A stretch of DNA of 23,579 nucleotides. Source: Streptosporangiaceae bacterium (GTDB taxonomy: Bacteria > Actinomycetota > Actinomycetes > Streptosporangiales > Streptosporangiaceae). Position numbers and translations under genes: made by a program. Shown here in pieces: positions 14,721 to 23,100 of the stretch (within the stretch, counting starts at the first letter, position 1; each line of letters begins with the position of its first letter). The notes below the pieces were generated by a model. It had not been told where the DNA came from, searched no databases, and was given only the letters and a program-made list of their open reading frames with translations. The DNA is taken from assembly GCA_025934635.1 (NCBI GenBank), contig JAICWX010000116.1, positions 1-23,579 of the forward strand, given 5' to 3'.

Positions 14721-16114
14721 GCCGCCTCCTTCTCGAAGACGGCTAGCTGGGTGGGTGACCCGTCGGCCGGGTCCTCCGGGCCGACCGGCAGGAACCTGGC
14801 CTGGTAGCCGTAGCGCTGCCCGGCCTGCGCGGCCCAGGCGCGGAACTCGGCGCGGGTCCACTCGAACCGGTGGTCGCGGTGCCGCAGCGTGCCCGCCGGG
14901 AGGGTCTCGTAGTGCGCGTTGTACTCGGCGTTGGGGGTGGTGACGACGACGGTGGCGGGCGCGGCCTCGCCGAACACGACCCGCTCGAGGGCCGGGATCC
15001 GGTCCGGGTCCAGGTGCTCGATGACCTCCATCAGCACGGCGGCGTCCAGCCCGGCCAGCCGGGCGTCGCGGTAGGTGAGCGAGGACTGGAAGATGTCGAG
15101 CCGCTGACGCCGCGGCTCCGGCAGCTGGTCGAGCCGCAGGTGCCGGGCGGCCAGCTGCAGGGCCCGGGCGGACACGTCGACGGCGGTGACGTGGTCGAAC
15201 TGCTTGTCCGCGAGCAGGTCCCTGGTCAGCGCGCCCGAGCCGCAGCCGAGGTCGCCGACGCGGCGGGCGCCGCGCTCGCGCAGCACGGCCACGATGGCCT
15301 CGCGGCGCTGGACGGCCAGCGGCCGTTTCGTCTCGGCCTCAGCCGCCTCGTCTTCGGCCGGCACCGCGTTGTCCAGCTCGTCCGGCTCGGTCTCGTCGGC
15401 CTCGGCCAGCTGGGCCAGCGCGGACTGGGTGAGCCGCCTGGAGTGTGACAGGTAGCGCCGGGTGATCAGCTCCTTGTCCGGGTGCCCGGCCAGCCAGCCG
15501 CCGCCGGCCCGGATCAGCTTGTCCACCTCGTCGTTGGAGACCCAGTAGTGCTTGGTGTCGTCGAGCACCGGCAGCAGCACGTACAGGTGGTTGAGCGCGT
15601 CGGCCAGCCGGACCTCGCCGGTCAGCCGCAGGTCCAGGTACGGGGAGTCGCCCCACTCGGCGGGCGTGAACGGCTGGGCCCGCGCGTCGACCTGCCAGCC
15701 GAGGGAGGCGAAGACCCGGTCGGCGAAGGCCCGGCCGCCCCGGCAGCGCAGCGCCGGGACGTGCAGGGTGAGCGGGATGGGGCCGGCCGCCAGCTCGGGC
15801 CGGGTGTCGCAGCGGCCGGTGAGCGCGGTGCGGAAGGCCTCCTTGAGCGCCACCGCGAGCAGGCTGGAGACGGCGTAGGGCCGGTCGTTGACGTACTGGG
15901 CCAGCTCGCCGCCGCCCTTGCGGTCCCGGACGAGGGCGACCGGGTCGACCTCGAGCAGCAGCGCGGCGGTGCAGCGATCGGCCGACGCCTCCGGGTAGAA
16001 GACGTGCGCCGTGCCCGCCGACAGGGCGAACGTCTGGACCCGGTCCGGGTGCTTGTGCAGCAGGTACCCCAGGTCGGTGGCGGGCGCGCGGGTGGTGGTG
16101 ATCGTCAGGAGCAC
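14717..16114 (-). CDS. hen1: Hen1 3'-terminal RNA 2'-O-methyltransferase
   Basis: Bacterial Hen1 methylates the 2'-OH at the 3' end of cleaved RNA before ligation, so the repaired RNA resists a second cut. The 465 residues show the bacterial layout: an N-terminal domain (about 1-240) that activates the Pnkp ligase, an acidic linker (about 238-262) and a C-terminal methyltransferase. The SAM motif is VGDLGCGSG (286-294). The Mg-binding set E363, E366 and H367 in LMEVIEHLDPDR, with H415 in RHRDHRFEW, is typical of Hen1. The start is GTG at 16114, since homologues begin MLLTITTT. There is no good Shine-Dalgarno, and a promoter ends 5 nt upstream. It is the first gene of the operon with pnkp. Confidence 0.95.
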   Translation of the reverse strand: MLLTITTTRAPATDLGYLLHKHPDRVQTFALSAGTAHVFYPEASADRCTAALLLEVDPVALVRDRKGGGELAQYVNDRPYAVSSLLAVALKEAFRTALTGRCDTRPELAAGPIPLTLHVPALRCRGGRAFADRVFASLGWQVDARAQPFTPAEWGDSPYLDLRLTGEVRLADALNHLYVLLPVLDDTKHYWVSNDEVDKLIRAGGGWLAGHPDKELITRRYLSHSRRLTQSALAQLAEADETEPDELDNAVPAEDEAAEAETKRPLAVQRREAIVAVLRERGARRVGDLGCGSGALTRDLLADKQFDHVTAVDVSARALQLAARHLRLDQLPEPRRQRLDIFQSSLTYRDARLAGLDAAVLMEVIEHLDPDRIPALERVVFGEAAPATVVVTTPNAEYNAHYETLPAGTLRHRDHRFEWTRAEFRAWAAQAGQRYGYQARFLPVGPEDPADGSPTQLAVFEKEAA

Positions 16115-16119
16115 ACGTC

Positions 16120-16149
16120 ATTGTGTCCGTCTCCGGCCGGCCAGATCAA
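16120..16149 (-). promoter_or_regulatory. Candidate hen1-pnkp promoter
   Basis: On the minus strand TTGATC (16149-16144), an 18-bp spacer and CACAAT (16125-16120). The -10 ends 5 nt before the hen1 GTG, again the leaderless geometry. It lies in the 82-bp divergent spacer shared with the polymerase gene. Confidence 0.5.
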
Positions 16150-16196
16150 AATCATTAATCCCGAACGGGTGGCCGCGAGCTGGGTAGGAGTGGTGC

Positions 16197-17229
16197 GTGG
16201 GATGGTGGGTGCTGCACGTGGATCTCGACCAGTTCATCGCGGCGGTCGAGGTCCTGCGTCATCCGGAGCTGCGCGGGCGCCCGGTGGTGGTGGGCGGCGA
16301 CGGCGACCCGACCAAGCGGGGGGTGGTGAGCACCGCGTCCTACGAGGCCAGGGAGCACGGCGTGCATTCGGGGCTGCCGCTGCGGACGGCGGCGAAACGG
16401 CTGCCCGACGCGGTGTTCCTGCCGGTGGACCGGGAGGCTTACGAGGAGGTCTCGGAGACGGTGATGGGCGTGCTGCGGTCCTCCGGCGCGATGGTGGAGG
16501 TGCTCGGCTGGGACGAGGCGTTCGTCGGCGTGGACGTGGATGATCCGGAAGGCTTCGCGCGGTCGCTGGCCTTGCGGGTGCGTGAGGAGACCCGGCTCGA
16601 TTGCACGGTCGGGATCGGGGAGAACAAGCTGCAGGCCAAGATCGCCACCGGGTTCGGCAAGCCGGCCGGGGTGTTCCGGCTGACGTTTCTTAACTGGTTC
16701 TCCGTGCTGGGCGGCCGTCCGGTCGACGCGCTGTGGGGTGTCGGGGCCAAGACGGCCGAGAAGCTGGCCGGGCTGGGCATTCACACCGTGAGCGACCTGG
16801 CTACGGCCGACCCGGACGCCTTGGCTTCGGAGTTCGGGCCGATGACGGGGCCGTGGCTGGTGCTGCTGGCGTGCGGGCGGGGGGACGCCGAGGTGGACGC
16901 CTCGCCGTACGTGGCCAAGGCGCACGGGCGGGAGGAGACGTTCCAGCGGAACATCGCCGACTGGTCCCGGGTCCAGGCCGAGGTGGCACGGATCGCGGGG
17001 CTGCTGGCCGGGGACCTGGCGTCGGAGCCCCGGCCCGCGCTGCGGGTGGTGGTGAAGGTGCGGTACGCGCCGTTCGTCACCGAGACCCACGGGGTGACGC
17101 TGGAGTCGCCGTCTTCTGAGGCCGCGGTGATCGCGGCGGCCGCGGCTGAGGCGCTCGGGCGGTTCACCGGGCGGCGGCCGGTGCGGCTGCTCGGGGTGCG
17201 GGCGCAATTCGAGTCCGGCGCCCGGTTAA
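16197..17229 (+). CDS. dinB2: Y-family DNA polymerase, DinB2 type, with disrupted 3' end
   Basis: A translesion polymerase related to mycobacterial DinB2: HVDLDQF...AAVE, LGWDEAF, NWFSVLGGRPVDALWGVGAKT and the final RPVRLLGVR. Catalytic carboxylates are D9, D106 and E107. The residue after F13, the steric-gate position, is I14 instead of Phe/Tyr; M. smegmatis DinB2 has Leu there and incorporates ribonucleotides. The GTG at 16197 has TAGGAG 6 nt upstream. The family ends a few residues after LLGVR (about 17205), but here that frame stays open to 18266, antisense to two good genes. TAA at 17227-17229 in the +1 frame, 11 bp before the convergent GNAT stop, is probably the real end, which implies a one-base error or mutation between about 17205 and 17226. 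The end given is inferred. Confidence 0.8.
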
Positions 17230-17240
17230 TGGGCCCTTGG

Positions 17241-17717
17241 TCAGAGCGGACGGGTCATGCCGAGCTCGCCGAGGGCCGGGTTGGAGGGCAGCGGCTGGCG
17301 CTCGGGGGTGGCGGTGAAGCCGCAGCGCTCGTAGAGACGGATGGTCGGCTTGTTGGTATCGGTCACCCACAGGTGCAGCGAGGCGGCGCTCCTGGTCCTG
17401 GCCCAGGCGGCCACCGCGTCGACCAGCGCCTCGCCGACTCCGTGGCCGCGGGCCTGCGGGCGGACGAACATGGAGACGAGCTCGACCACGCCCGGTTCCT
17501 CCTCGAAACCGCCGGCCAGCCCGGCTGGTTCGCCGTCGGACAGGAAGGCGAGGAAGGAGCCGTCACGGGCGGCGCGGCGGTGCCACTCGGCCGACTCGAA
17601 GGCGACTTCCCGGGCATGGGACGAGCCGAAGGCGTCCGGCGCGTCCCGCAGGGCCTGCAGTCGGATCTCCCGCAGCGCCTGCCAGTCGTCCCGCGTCGTC
17701 GCACGCACCAAGACCAT
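17241..17717 (-). CDS. GNAT-family N-acetyltransferase
   Basis: A 158-residue acetyl-CoA-dependent acetyltransferase. Motif A is FVRPQARGHGVGEALVDAV, with the Q/R-x-x-G-x-G/A loop at R90-G91-H-G93-V-G95. Motif B is NKPTIRLYERCGFTAT. The substrate is unknown; small amines, antibiotics or protein N-termini are all possible. The start is ATG at 17717, with only a weak upstream purine run, so it may be coupled to the PPOX-fold gene 48 bp upstream. It converges on the polymerase gene. Confidence 0.9.
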   Translation of the reverse strand: MVLVRATTRDDWQALREIRLQALRDAPDAFGSSHAREVAFESAEWHRRAARDGSFLAFLSDGEPAGLAGGFEEEPGVVELVSMFVRPQARGHGVGEALVDAVAAWARTRSAASLHLWVTDTNKPTIRLYERCGFTATPERQPLPSNPALGELGMTRPL

Positions 17718-17765
17718 GGCTCATGGTCTCGTCGGCGTCGCGACCGGGGCAACTTCTTATCGCCG

Positions 17766-18188
17766 TCAGCCCTGGCTGTAGTCCACGCTCACCCAGCGCT
17801 CCGGGGTCATCCGGATCATGATCTGGCCGGCGGTCGGGGCCGCCGCCAGGAAGGCGTCGCCGCCCTCGGTGCCCAGGTAGCGGCGGGCGAGTTCGAGCCG
17901 CTCGGCGTCGGTGGCATCCTCGATGGCGGCCGGGCCCTCGACGGTGACGTACCTGTACGGCGGCTGCTCGTCCTGGACGCAGAGGCTGAACCGGCCGGCC
18001 ACGGCGATGGCCTGGGCTTTGCGGGTGCCGGGGCCGGTGCTCACGGTCAGCGTGCCGCCCGGCTGGTAGGTGTACCAGATCGGGACGGTCAGCGGCCCGC
18101 GTCCGTCACCGGCGGCCACGCTGAGCACCCCGACGTGCAACCCGGCCAGGAACTCCTCGCGTTCGGCCTGGCTCATGCTTCGCGGCAT
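17766..18188 (-). CDS. PPOX-class split-barrel flavin/F420-binding protein
   Basis: A 140-residue pyridoxamine-5'-phosphate-oxidase-like protein. LHVGVLSVAAGDGRGPLTVPIWYTYQ, LTVSTGPGTRKAQAIAVAGRFSLCVQDE and YRYVTVEGPAAIED follow the strand order of small F420- or FMN-dependent oxidoreductases of this fold. It probably performs redox chemistry on an unknown metabolite; whether the cofactor is F420 or FMN cannot be decided by eye. The start is ATG at 18188, with GGGAG 5 nt upstream; ATG at 18176 is an alternative. It lies 50 bp after the SDR gene and 48 bp before the GNAT gene, all on the minus strand, so a three-gene unit is plausible. Confidence 0.88.
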   Translation of the reverse strand: MPRSMSQAEREEFLAGLHVGVLSVAAGDGRGPLTVPIWYTYQPGGTLTVSTGPGTRKAQAIAVAGRFSLCVQDEQPPYRYVTVEGPAAIEDATDAERLELARRYLGTEGGDAFLAAAPTAGQIMIRMTPERWVSVDYSQG

Positions 18189-18238
18189 GTCATCTCCCTT
18201 GGTGTCGGCCCCCGGGGACAGTCTGCTACGGCCGGGGT

Positions 18239-19024
18239 TCAGTCGAAGTGGCGGGCGCTCGGGTAGATCTGGGCGCCGTCCACGGCGACGTTGGCGCCGG
18301 TGACCCACGAGGCCCGGTCGGACAGCAGGAACGCGACGACGTCGGCGACCTCGGGCAGCGCGCCGAGGCGGCCGTGCGGGAACTGAGTGTCCACGAACGC
18401 GGCGAAGTCCGCCGGGTTCTCCCGCTGGAAGGTGTCCCAGCCGCCGCCGGGAAACATGATCGATCCGGGGCTCACGCAGTTCACCCGGACACCGGCCGGC
18501 GCGAGTTCCTGGGCGGCGGTCGCGGCGAGATGGATCTCCGCCGCCTTGGCGGCGGCGTAGGCGGTCCGCGGGGCCGGCCGCATCCCGGTGACCGAGGAGA
18601 TGATGACCACCGCGCCGCCGCCCGCGGCCTTCAGGTGCGGCAGCCCGGCCCGGATGAGCTCCGCGGCGTGGCCCGCGTTGAGCGCGAACGTGGCGGTGAA
18701 ATCGTCGTCGGCGGCGCTGGTCAGGTTGCCCCGGCCGACCGTGCCGCCCGCGTTGGCGACCAGCCGGTCCAGCCCGCCCAGGGCGGCCGCGATATCCGCC
18801 ACGGCCTGCTTGAGCTGGGACGTACTGGTCACGTCGGCCACCGCGGTGGCCACCGGAACGCCCCGCGGCTCCAGCCGCGCGGCCGCCTCGGTCAGGCCCG
18901 CGGCGTCCCGGGCGACCAGGCCGACGGCCGCGCCCTCGGCGGCGAGAGCCTCCGCCACCGCGAAGCCGATGCCCCGGCTCCCGCCGGTGATCAGCACGCG
19001 GCGGCCGTGCAGGCCCAGGTCCAT
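18239..19024 (-). CDS. Short-chain dehydrogenase/reductase (SDR)
   Basis: A 261-residue NAD(P)-dependent classical SDR. The cofactor loop is TGGSRGIG (13-20); NAGG (91-94) follows strand 4; N116, S143, Y156 and K160 (TAYAAAK) form the catalytic set. VNCVSPGSI and the C-terminal WVTGANVAVDGAQ are family features. R39 after strand 2 (VARD) suggests NADPH preference. The substrate is unknown. The start is ATG at 19024, with GGGGAG 5 nt upstream; the open frame upstream runs into the divergent Nudix gene and is not used. The 58-bp divergent spacer may be shared regulation. Confidence 0.93.
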   Translation of the reverse strand: MDLGLHGRRVLITGGSRGIGFAVAEALAAEGAAVGLVARDAAGLTEAAARLEPRGVPVATAVADVTSTSQLKQAVADIAAALGGLDRLVANAGGTVGRGNLTSAADDDFTATFALNAGHAAELIRAGLPHLKAAGGGAVVIISSVTGMRPAPRTAYAAAKAAEIHLAATAAQELAPAGVRVNCVSPGSIMFPGGGWDTFQRENPADFAAFVDTQFPHGRLGALPEVADVVAFLLSDRASWVTGANVAVDGAQIYPSARHFD

Positions 19025-19069
19025 GGTGGCTCCCCTCGTCAGCTCCGTCCCGTCAGCAGTACCACAGCC

Positions 19070-19075
19070 TAGGCT
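19070..19075 (+). promoter_or_regulatory. -10 element of the Nudix gene, leaderless type
   Basis: TAGGCT ends 7 nt before the GTG at 19083; the same hexamer and distance occur in the MerR promoter. There is no clear -35 and no Shine-Dalgarno. Confidence 0.45.
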
Positions 19076-19082
19076 GGGGCTT

Positions 19083-19652
19083 GTGAGCGGCGGATCAGGG
19101 GACGTGGCCGCGCTCGTCGCCGCCATCGAGCCGTTCGACGAGACCGAACGCGCCGATCAGGCGGATGTGCTGGCCTGGCTGGCCAGCACGCCTGACGTCT
19201 ACCGCCGGGTCAGGCCCGCGACGCCGCCCCGGCACCTGGTGTCCTACGCGGTGCTGGCCGACCCGCGGGACGGGAGCGTGTTCCTGGTGGACCACCGGCT
19301 GTCCGGGCTACGGCTGCCGGCCGGCGGCCACGTCGAGCCGCTGGAGGAGCCCACCGTCACGGCCGAACGCGAGGCTCGTGAGGAACTGGGCATCGAGGCG
19401 GACTTCTCCATCGCGGGCCGCCGCCCGGTGTTCGTGACGGTGACCCCTACCGTCGGGCCTGACTCGCACACGGACGTTAGCCTCTGGTACGTGCTGGCCG
19501 GTTATCCGGGGATGTCCATCGTGCTGGACCCGCGGGAGTTCTCCGGCGGCCGCTGGTGGACCAGGCCGCAGCTGGAGTCCGCGGACCCGGCCCGCTTCGA
19601 CCCGGAGATGGGCCGTTTCCTGGCGAAGGTCCGCGGTCAGCCGCGGGCGTAG
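19083..19652 (+). CDS. Nudix hydrolase
   Basis: A 189-residue pyrophosphohydrolase for a nucleoside diphosphate linked to another group. The Nudix box is perfect: G-x5-E-x7-RE-x2-EE-x-G in GGHVEPLEE...REAREELGI (about residues 80-104). An N-terminal helical part (about 1-40) precedes the fold, and SLWYVLAGYPGM with GGRWWTRPQLE closes it. The substrate is not predictable. The GTG at 19083 is preferred because a -10 lies 7 nt upstream and the longer open frame runs antisense through the SDR gene. Its 3' end overlaps the convergent cupin gene by 16 bp. Confidence 0.9.
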   Translation: MSGGSGDVAALVAAIEPFDETERADQADVLAWLASTPDVYRRVRPATPPRHLVSYAVLADPRDGSVFLVDHRLSGLRLPAGGHVEPLEEPTVTAEREAREELGIEADFSIAGRRPVFVTVTPTVGPDSHTDVSLWYVLAGYPGMSIVLDPREFSGGRWWTRPQLESADPARFDPEMGRFLAKVRGQPRA

Positions 19653-19996
19653 TTGCTGGCGCCATACCAGTCCACCACTATGACCGGCTCGTCGCCGACC
19701 ACCCAGGCGTCGTGGCCCTGGGGCAGCGCGGTGACGTCGCCGGGCCGGGCGTCGAACTCGGCGCCGTCGGCCATCACGACGTGCAGCGTCCCGGCTACGT
19801 GGTACTGGAAGTGCGGCGCCTCGCACAGGTCGGTGCCGGCCAGCGGTTTGACGTGGTCCGACCAGCGCCATCCCGGCTGCAGCGTAAGACGGCCGATCTC
19901 GGAGCCGCCGATCTGGAGCAGGTCCAGGGCGCCGTAGTCGAAGGCGCGGGTCTCGTCCGGCGCCGTGAAGCTCTTCTGTTCCGCTTTCCCGCTCAT
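19637..19996 (-). CDS. Cupin-domain protein
   Basis: A 119-residue single-cupin protein. A short polar N-terminus is followed by a barrel: GRLTLQPGWRWSDHVKPLAG, then CEAPHFQYHVAGTLHVVMADGAEFDARPGDVTALPQGHDAWVVGDEP. The His and Glu residues resemble a metal site (H100 region and EAPHFQYH), although the canonical G-x5-H-x-H spacing is imperfect. Its function is unknown; small cupins act as sugar or metabolite binders or dioxygenase-like enzymes. The start is ATG at 19996, with AAGGAGA 6 nt upstream. It is divergent from the BTAD regulator and probably co-regulated with it. Its last codons overlap the Nudix stop. Confidence 0.88.
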   Translation of the reverse strand: MSGKAEQKSFTAPDETRAFDYGALDLLQIGGSEIGRLTLQPGWRWSDHVKPLAGTDLCEAPHFQYHVAGTLHVVMADGAEFDARPGDVTALPQGHDAWVVGDEPVIVVDWYGASNYARG

Positions 19997-20050
19997 GGGG
20001 GTCTCCTTTTCGTCGGTGGAACGTTCGGTGACCACGGTGCGCCGCGGCGG

Positions 20051-20072
20051 TTGCAGTGACCTTGCACTGACC
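20051..20072. promoter_or_regulatory. 11-bp direct repeat, candidate regulator site
   Basis: TTGCAGTGACC (20051) and TTGCACTGACC (20062) are head to tail with one mismatch, and CAGTG-N6-CACTG also forms an inverted repeat. SARP/BTAD-type regulators bind heptamer direct repeats at an 11-bp pitch, so this may be bound by the adjacent BTAD protein to control the cupin gene or itself. Confidence 0.45.
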
Positions 20073-20095
20073 TGGCCGGGCGCAGGCCGGCGGGA

Positions 20096-20101
20096 TTTAA
20101 T
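20096..20101 (+). promoter_or_regulatory. -10 element of the BTAD regulator gene
   Basis: TTTAAT ends 7 nt before the ATG at 20109, with no Shine-Dalgarno between, suggesting a leaderless transcript. The -35 is not recognisable. Confidence 0.4.
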
Positions 20102-20108
20102 TACCCAC

Positions 20109-23100
20109 ATGAAGTCGCTGGCTGTGCGGGTGCTCGGCGATTTCGGCGTGGACGGCATCGAGCCGCAGGCACTCGGCAGCCGGAAGGCGCGGCTCGCGCT
20201 GCACCTGCTCGCGCTGGCCGACGGGCAGGCCGTGCCGGTGGATGTGCTGATCGACGCGCTCTGGGAAACCGCCCCGCCCGCGCGGCCGGAGGATCAGCTG
20301 GCGGTACTGATGAGCCGGCTGCGCTCGGTCCTGGGACGTGATCGGATCGAGCATCGCGACCAAGGCTACCTGCTGCATCGCGACTGGCTGGACGCGGCCG
20401 AGCTGGCCGCGCTCACCCGCGAGGTGCAGGGGCGGCGGGAGGCGGGCCAGCCGATGGGCGCGGTGGCCGCCGCCCGGGTCGCGCTCTCGCTGATCCGCGG
20501 TGACGGCCCGCAGCCATTGCCCGGTGAATGGGCGCAGCTGCGGCGGGCCGAGCTGGAGCGGCTGATCGGCCGGTCCCGGCTGGCGGCGGCCACTGCGCTG
20601 CTTGAGGCCGGGGACTGGCTGGCGGCCTGTGATGCCGCGGCGGCGGCGATCGAACGTGACCCGTACGACGAGGCGGCCCTCCGGCTGCTGCTCCGCGGTT
20701 ACGTGACCGGCGGCCGGGTCGCCGCGGCGCTGGCCGCCTACGCCAGGGCACGCACCCGGATGGCCGATGAGCTGGGTACCGATCCCTCGCCGGAGACGGC
20801 CGCGCTCTACACCGCGATCCTGCGCGGCGAGCTGACCACCGGGCCGGGGCCGCCGCAGTCCTCCCCCGGGCTGGTTGGCCGGGACGACGAGCTGGACTGT
20901 CTCGAGGCGATTGCGGCCCGGGCCCGCGCCGGCTCCGCCCAGGTGGCCGTGGTCGACGGCGAGGCCGGCATCGGGAAGACCACGCTGCTGCGAGCCTGGG
21001 CCGGGCGGCGCGCGGCGGACGGAGACACGGTACTGATCGCGTCGTGCGGGCCGCTCGACCGGTCGCTGCCGCTCGACGCGCTGCTGACCGCGCTGGCCGC
21101 CCGGCTGCGGGAGCTCGGACCGGAGGACAGCGCCGCCATCCTCAGCACCGACGCGGCGCTGCTGGCTCCGTTGCTGAACCTGACGACGGGCCCGCAGCTC
21201 AAGGGGGCCACGGCCGCGGCAACGCTGCTGGCGGACAGCATGCTCGGACCCGGGGTGCTGTACTCGGCCCTGGTCCGCGCGCTGGGGCGGCTGGCGGAGC
21301 GTGCGCCGCTGGTGCTGGTGATCGATGACGCGCACCTGGCCAGCGCCGCGCTGGCCGACTGGCTGCGGTTCGCCCGGCGCGAGGCCCTGGCGGCGACGAT
21401 GGTCGCCGCGATCCGGTCCGGCGAGGGTGAGCCGCTGCCCGGGACGGCGTTCATCCACCTCGGCGCACTTGGCCGGGACGCAGCGGCGGAACTGATCGGG
21501 CCCATGGGGCCGGGCCGGGTCGATGAGTTGTACGCCCGGTCGAAGGGACACCCGCTGTTCCTGACCGAGCTGGCCCAGCAGGCCGCGGGCGCGGACCTGC
21601 CCGCGTCGCTGGTGGAGTCGGTGTCCGCGCGGTGCGACGCGCTCGGCCCGGCCGGGCTGCTGCTGCGCACCGCGGCCGTGATCGGCCCGGAACTGGACGC
21701 CGACCTGCTCGCCGCGGTGCTCGGCCGCCCGGTCGTCGCGCTGCTCGACGACGCCGAGCAGGCCGTGGCCAAGCAGTTCCTGGCCGAGCAGGACGGGAAC
21801 TTCCGGTTCCGCCACGAACTGGTCAGGGAGGCACTGGCGGCGAGCGCGACCGCGGGCCGGGCCGCGCTACTGCACCGGCAGGCCGGCCGGGTGCTCGACC
21901 GGCGGGCCGATGCCGACCCGCTGACCGTGGCGAGCCACGCGCGGCTCGGCGGTGACCTGGCGCTGGCCGCCCGCGCGCTGCGGGAAGCCTCGGCGCAGGC
22001 CGCGGAGCGCTTCGACTACCGGGCGGCCGAGGCGCTGCTCGACGATGCGCTGCGGCTGCACGCCGACCCTGGCCTATGGCTGGCCCGGGCCCGGGTGCGG
22101 ACGCTGCGCGGGCATTACGCCGAGGCGCTGCAAGACGTGGAGCGGGCCCCGGCGGGCGGCGCGGCGGCGCTCGAGGTCGGCGCCTGGGCGTCGTATTTCG
22201 GCCGCGACTTCGCCCAGGCCGCTCAGTTCGCCGAGGACGGCGCGCTCGCCGCGGAGGACGCCGCTATCCGGGCCCGGTGCCTGGCGGCCGGCGGCCGGAC
22301 CCGGCACGCCGCTGGCGACCTAGCCCAGGCCGAGCTGCTGCTCGGCGAGGCGTTCGCCCTGGCCGAGGGTGCGGACCGGGTCGCGGCGGCCGGGTGGCTC
22401 GGGGTACTGCGGTCGCACCAGAGCCGGGTCGACGAGGCGCTGGCACTGCTGCGCCCGGCGGCCCGCGGCCAGACCGGGGTGGAGCACACCTCGGCCACCA
22501 TGCACTCCCTGCTGTTCACCGGGCACGCGTACGCCCTGGCGGGCCGTCCGGCGCAGGCGCTGGCCGCGCTCAGCCGGTACACCGCCGAGGTGGAGCGGCG
22601 CCAGGTACCGCGGTTCGCCGGCCGTGCGGTGAATTTCGCCGGCTGGGTACTGCGCAACCTGGGCGCCTACCCGGAGGCGCTGGACCACCACCACGAGGCG
22701 CTGGAGGCGGGCCAGGGTCAGGGCACCGCCGACGTCACCGTCGCCGCGCTCGAGGATCTGGCCGAGCATGCCCTGGAAGCTGGCGATCCCGACGCCGCGG
22801 CGGCCCGGCTCGCCGGGGCCGGGGCACTGCTCCGCGCCGACCTGGTCTTCGGCTGGCGGCTGCGGCTCAAGCATCAGCTCCTCACTGGCCGGCTGGCCCT
22901 GCTCCGCGGCGAAGCGGAACGAGCCCGGGCCGAGGCCAGCGCCCTGGCATCCCGTGCCGCCGAGCTGGGCGTGCCCCGCTACGCCAGTGTCGCCCGGCTG
23001 CTCGCGTACCGGGCGGACCACGCGCTCGGGCGGCCCGTGGACCCGGCCGCGGTGGCCGCGGACCTCGACCGGCTGGACCGCTGCGTGGCCATCGAGGCCT

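Noticed and set aside
12126..16114. Long plus-strand frames opposite pnkp and hen1
   Set aside because: They are compositional mirror frames of two well-supported genes with intact catalytic motifs.
16158..16175. A LexA/SOS box upstream of the polymerase gene
   Set aside because: Only one half-site (CGAAC) is present, with no matching GTTCG at the right distance.
17230..18266. C-terminal extension of the polymerase as a real fusion domain
   Set aside because: The tail is antisense to two recognisable genes, has no domain, and Y-family polymerases end before it.
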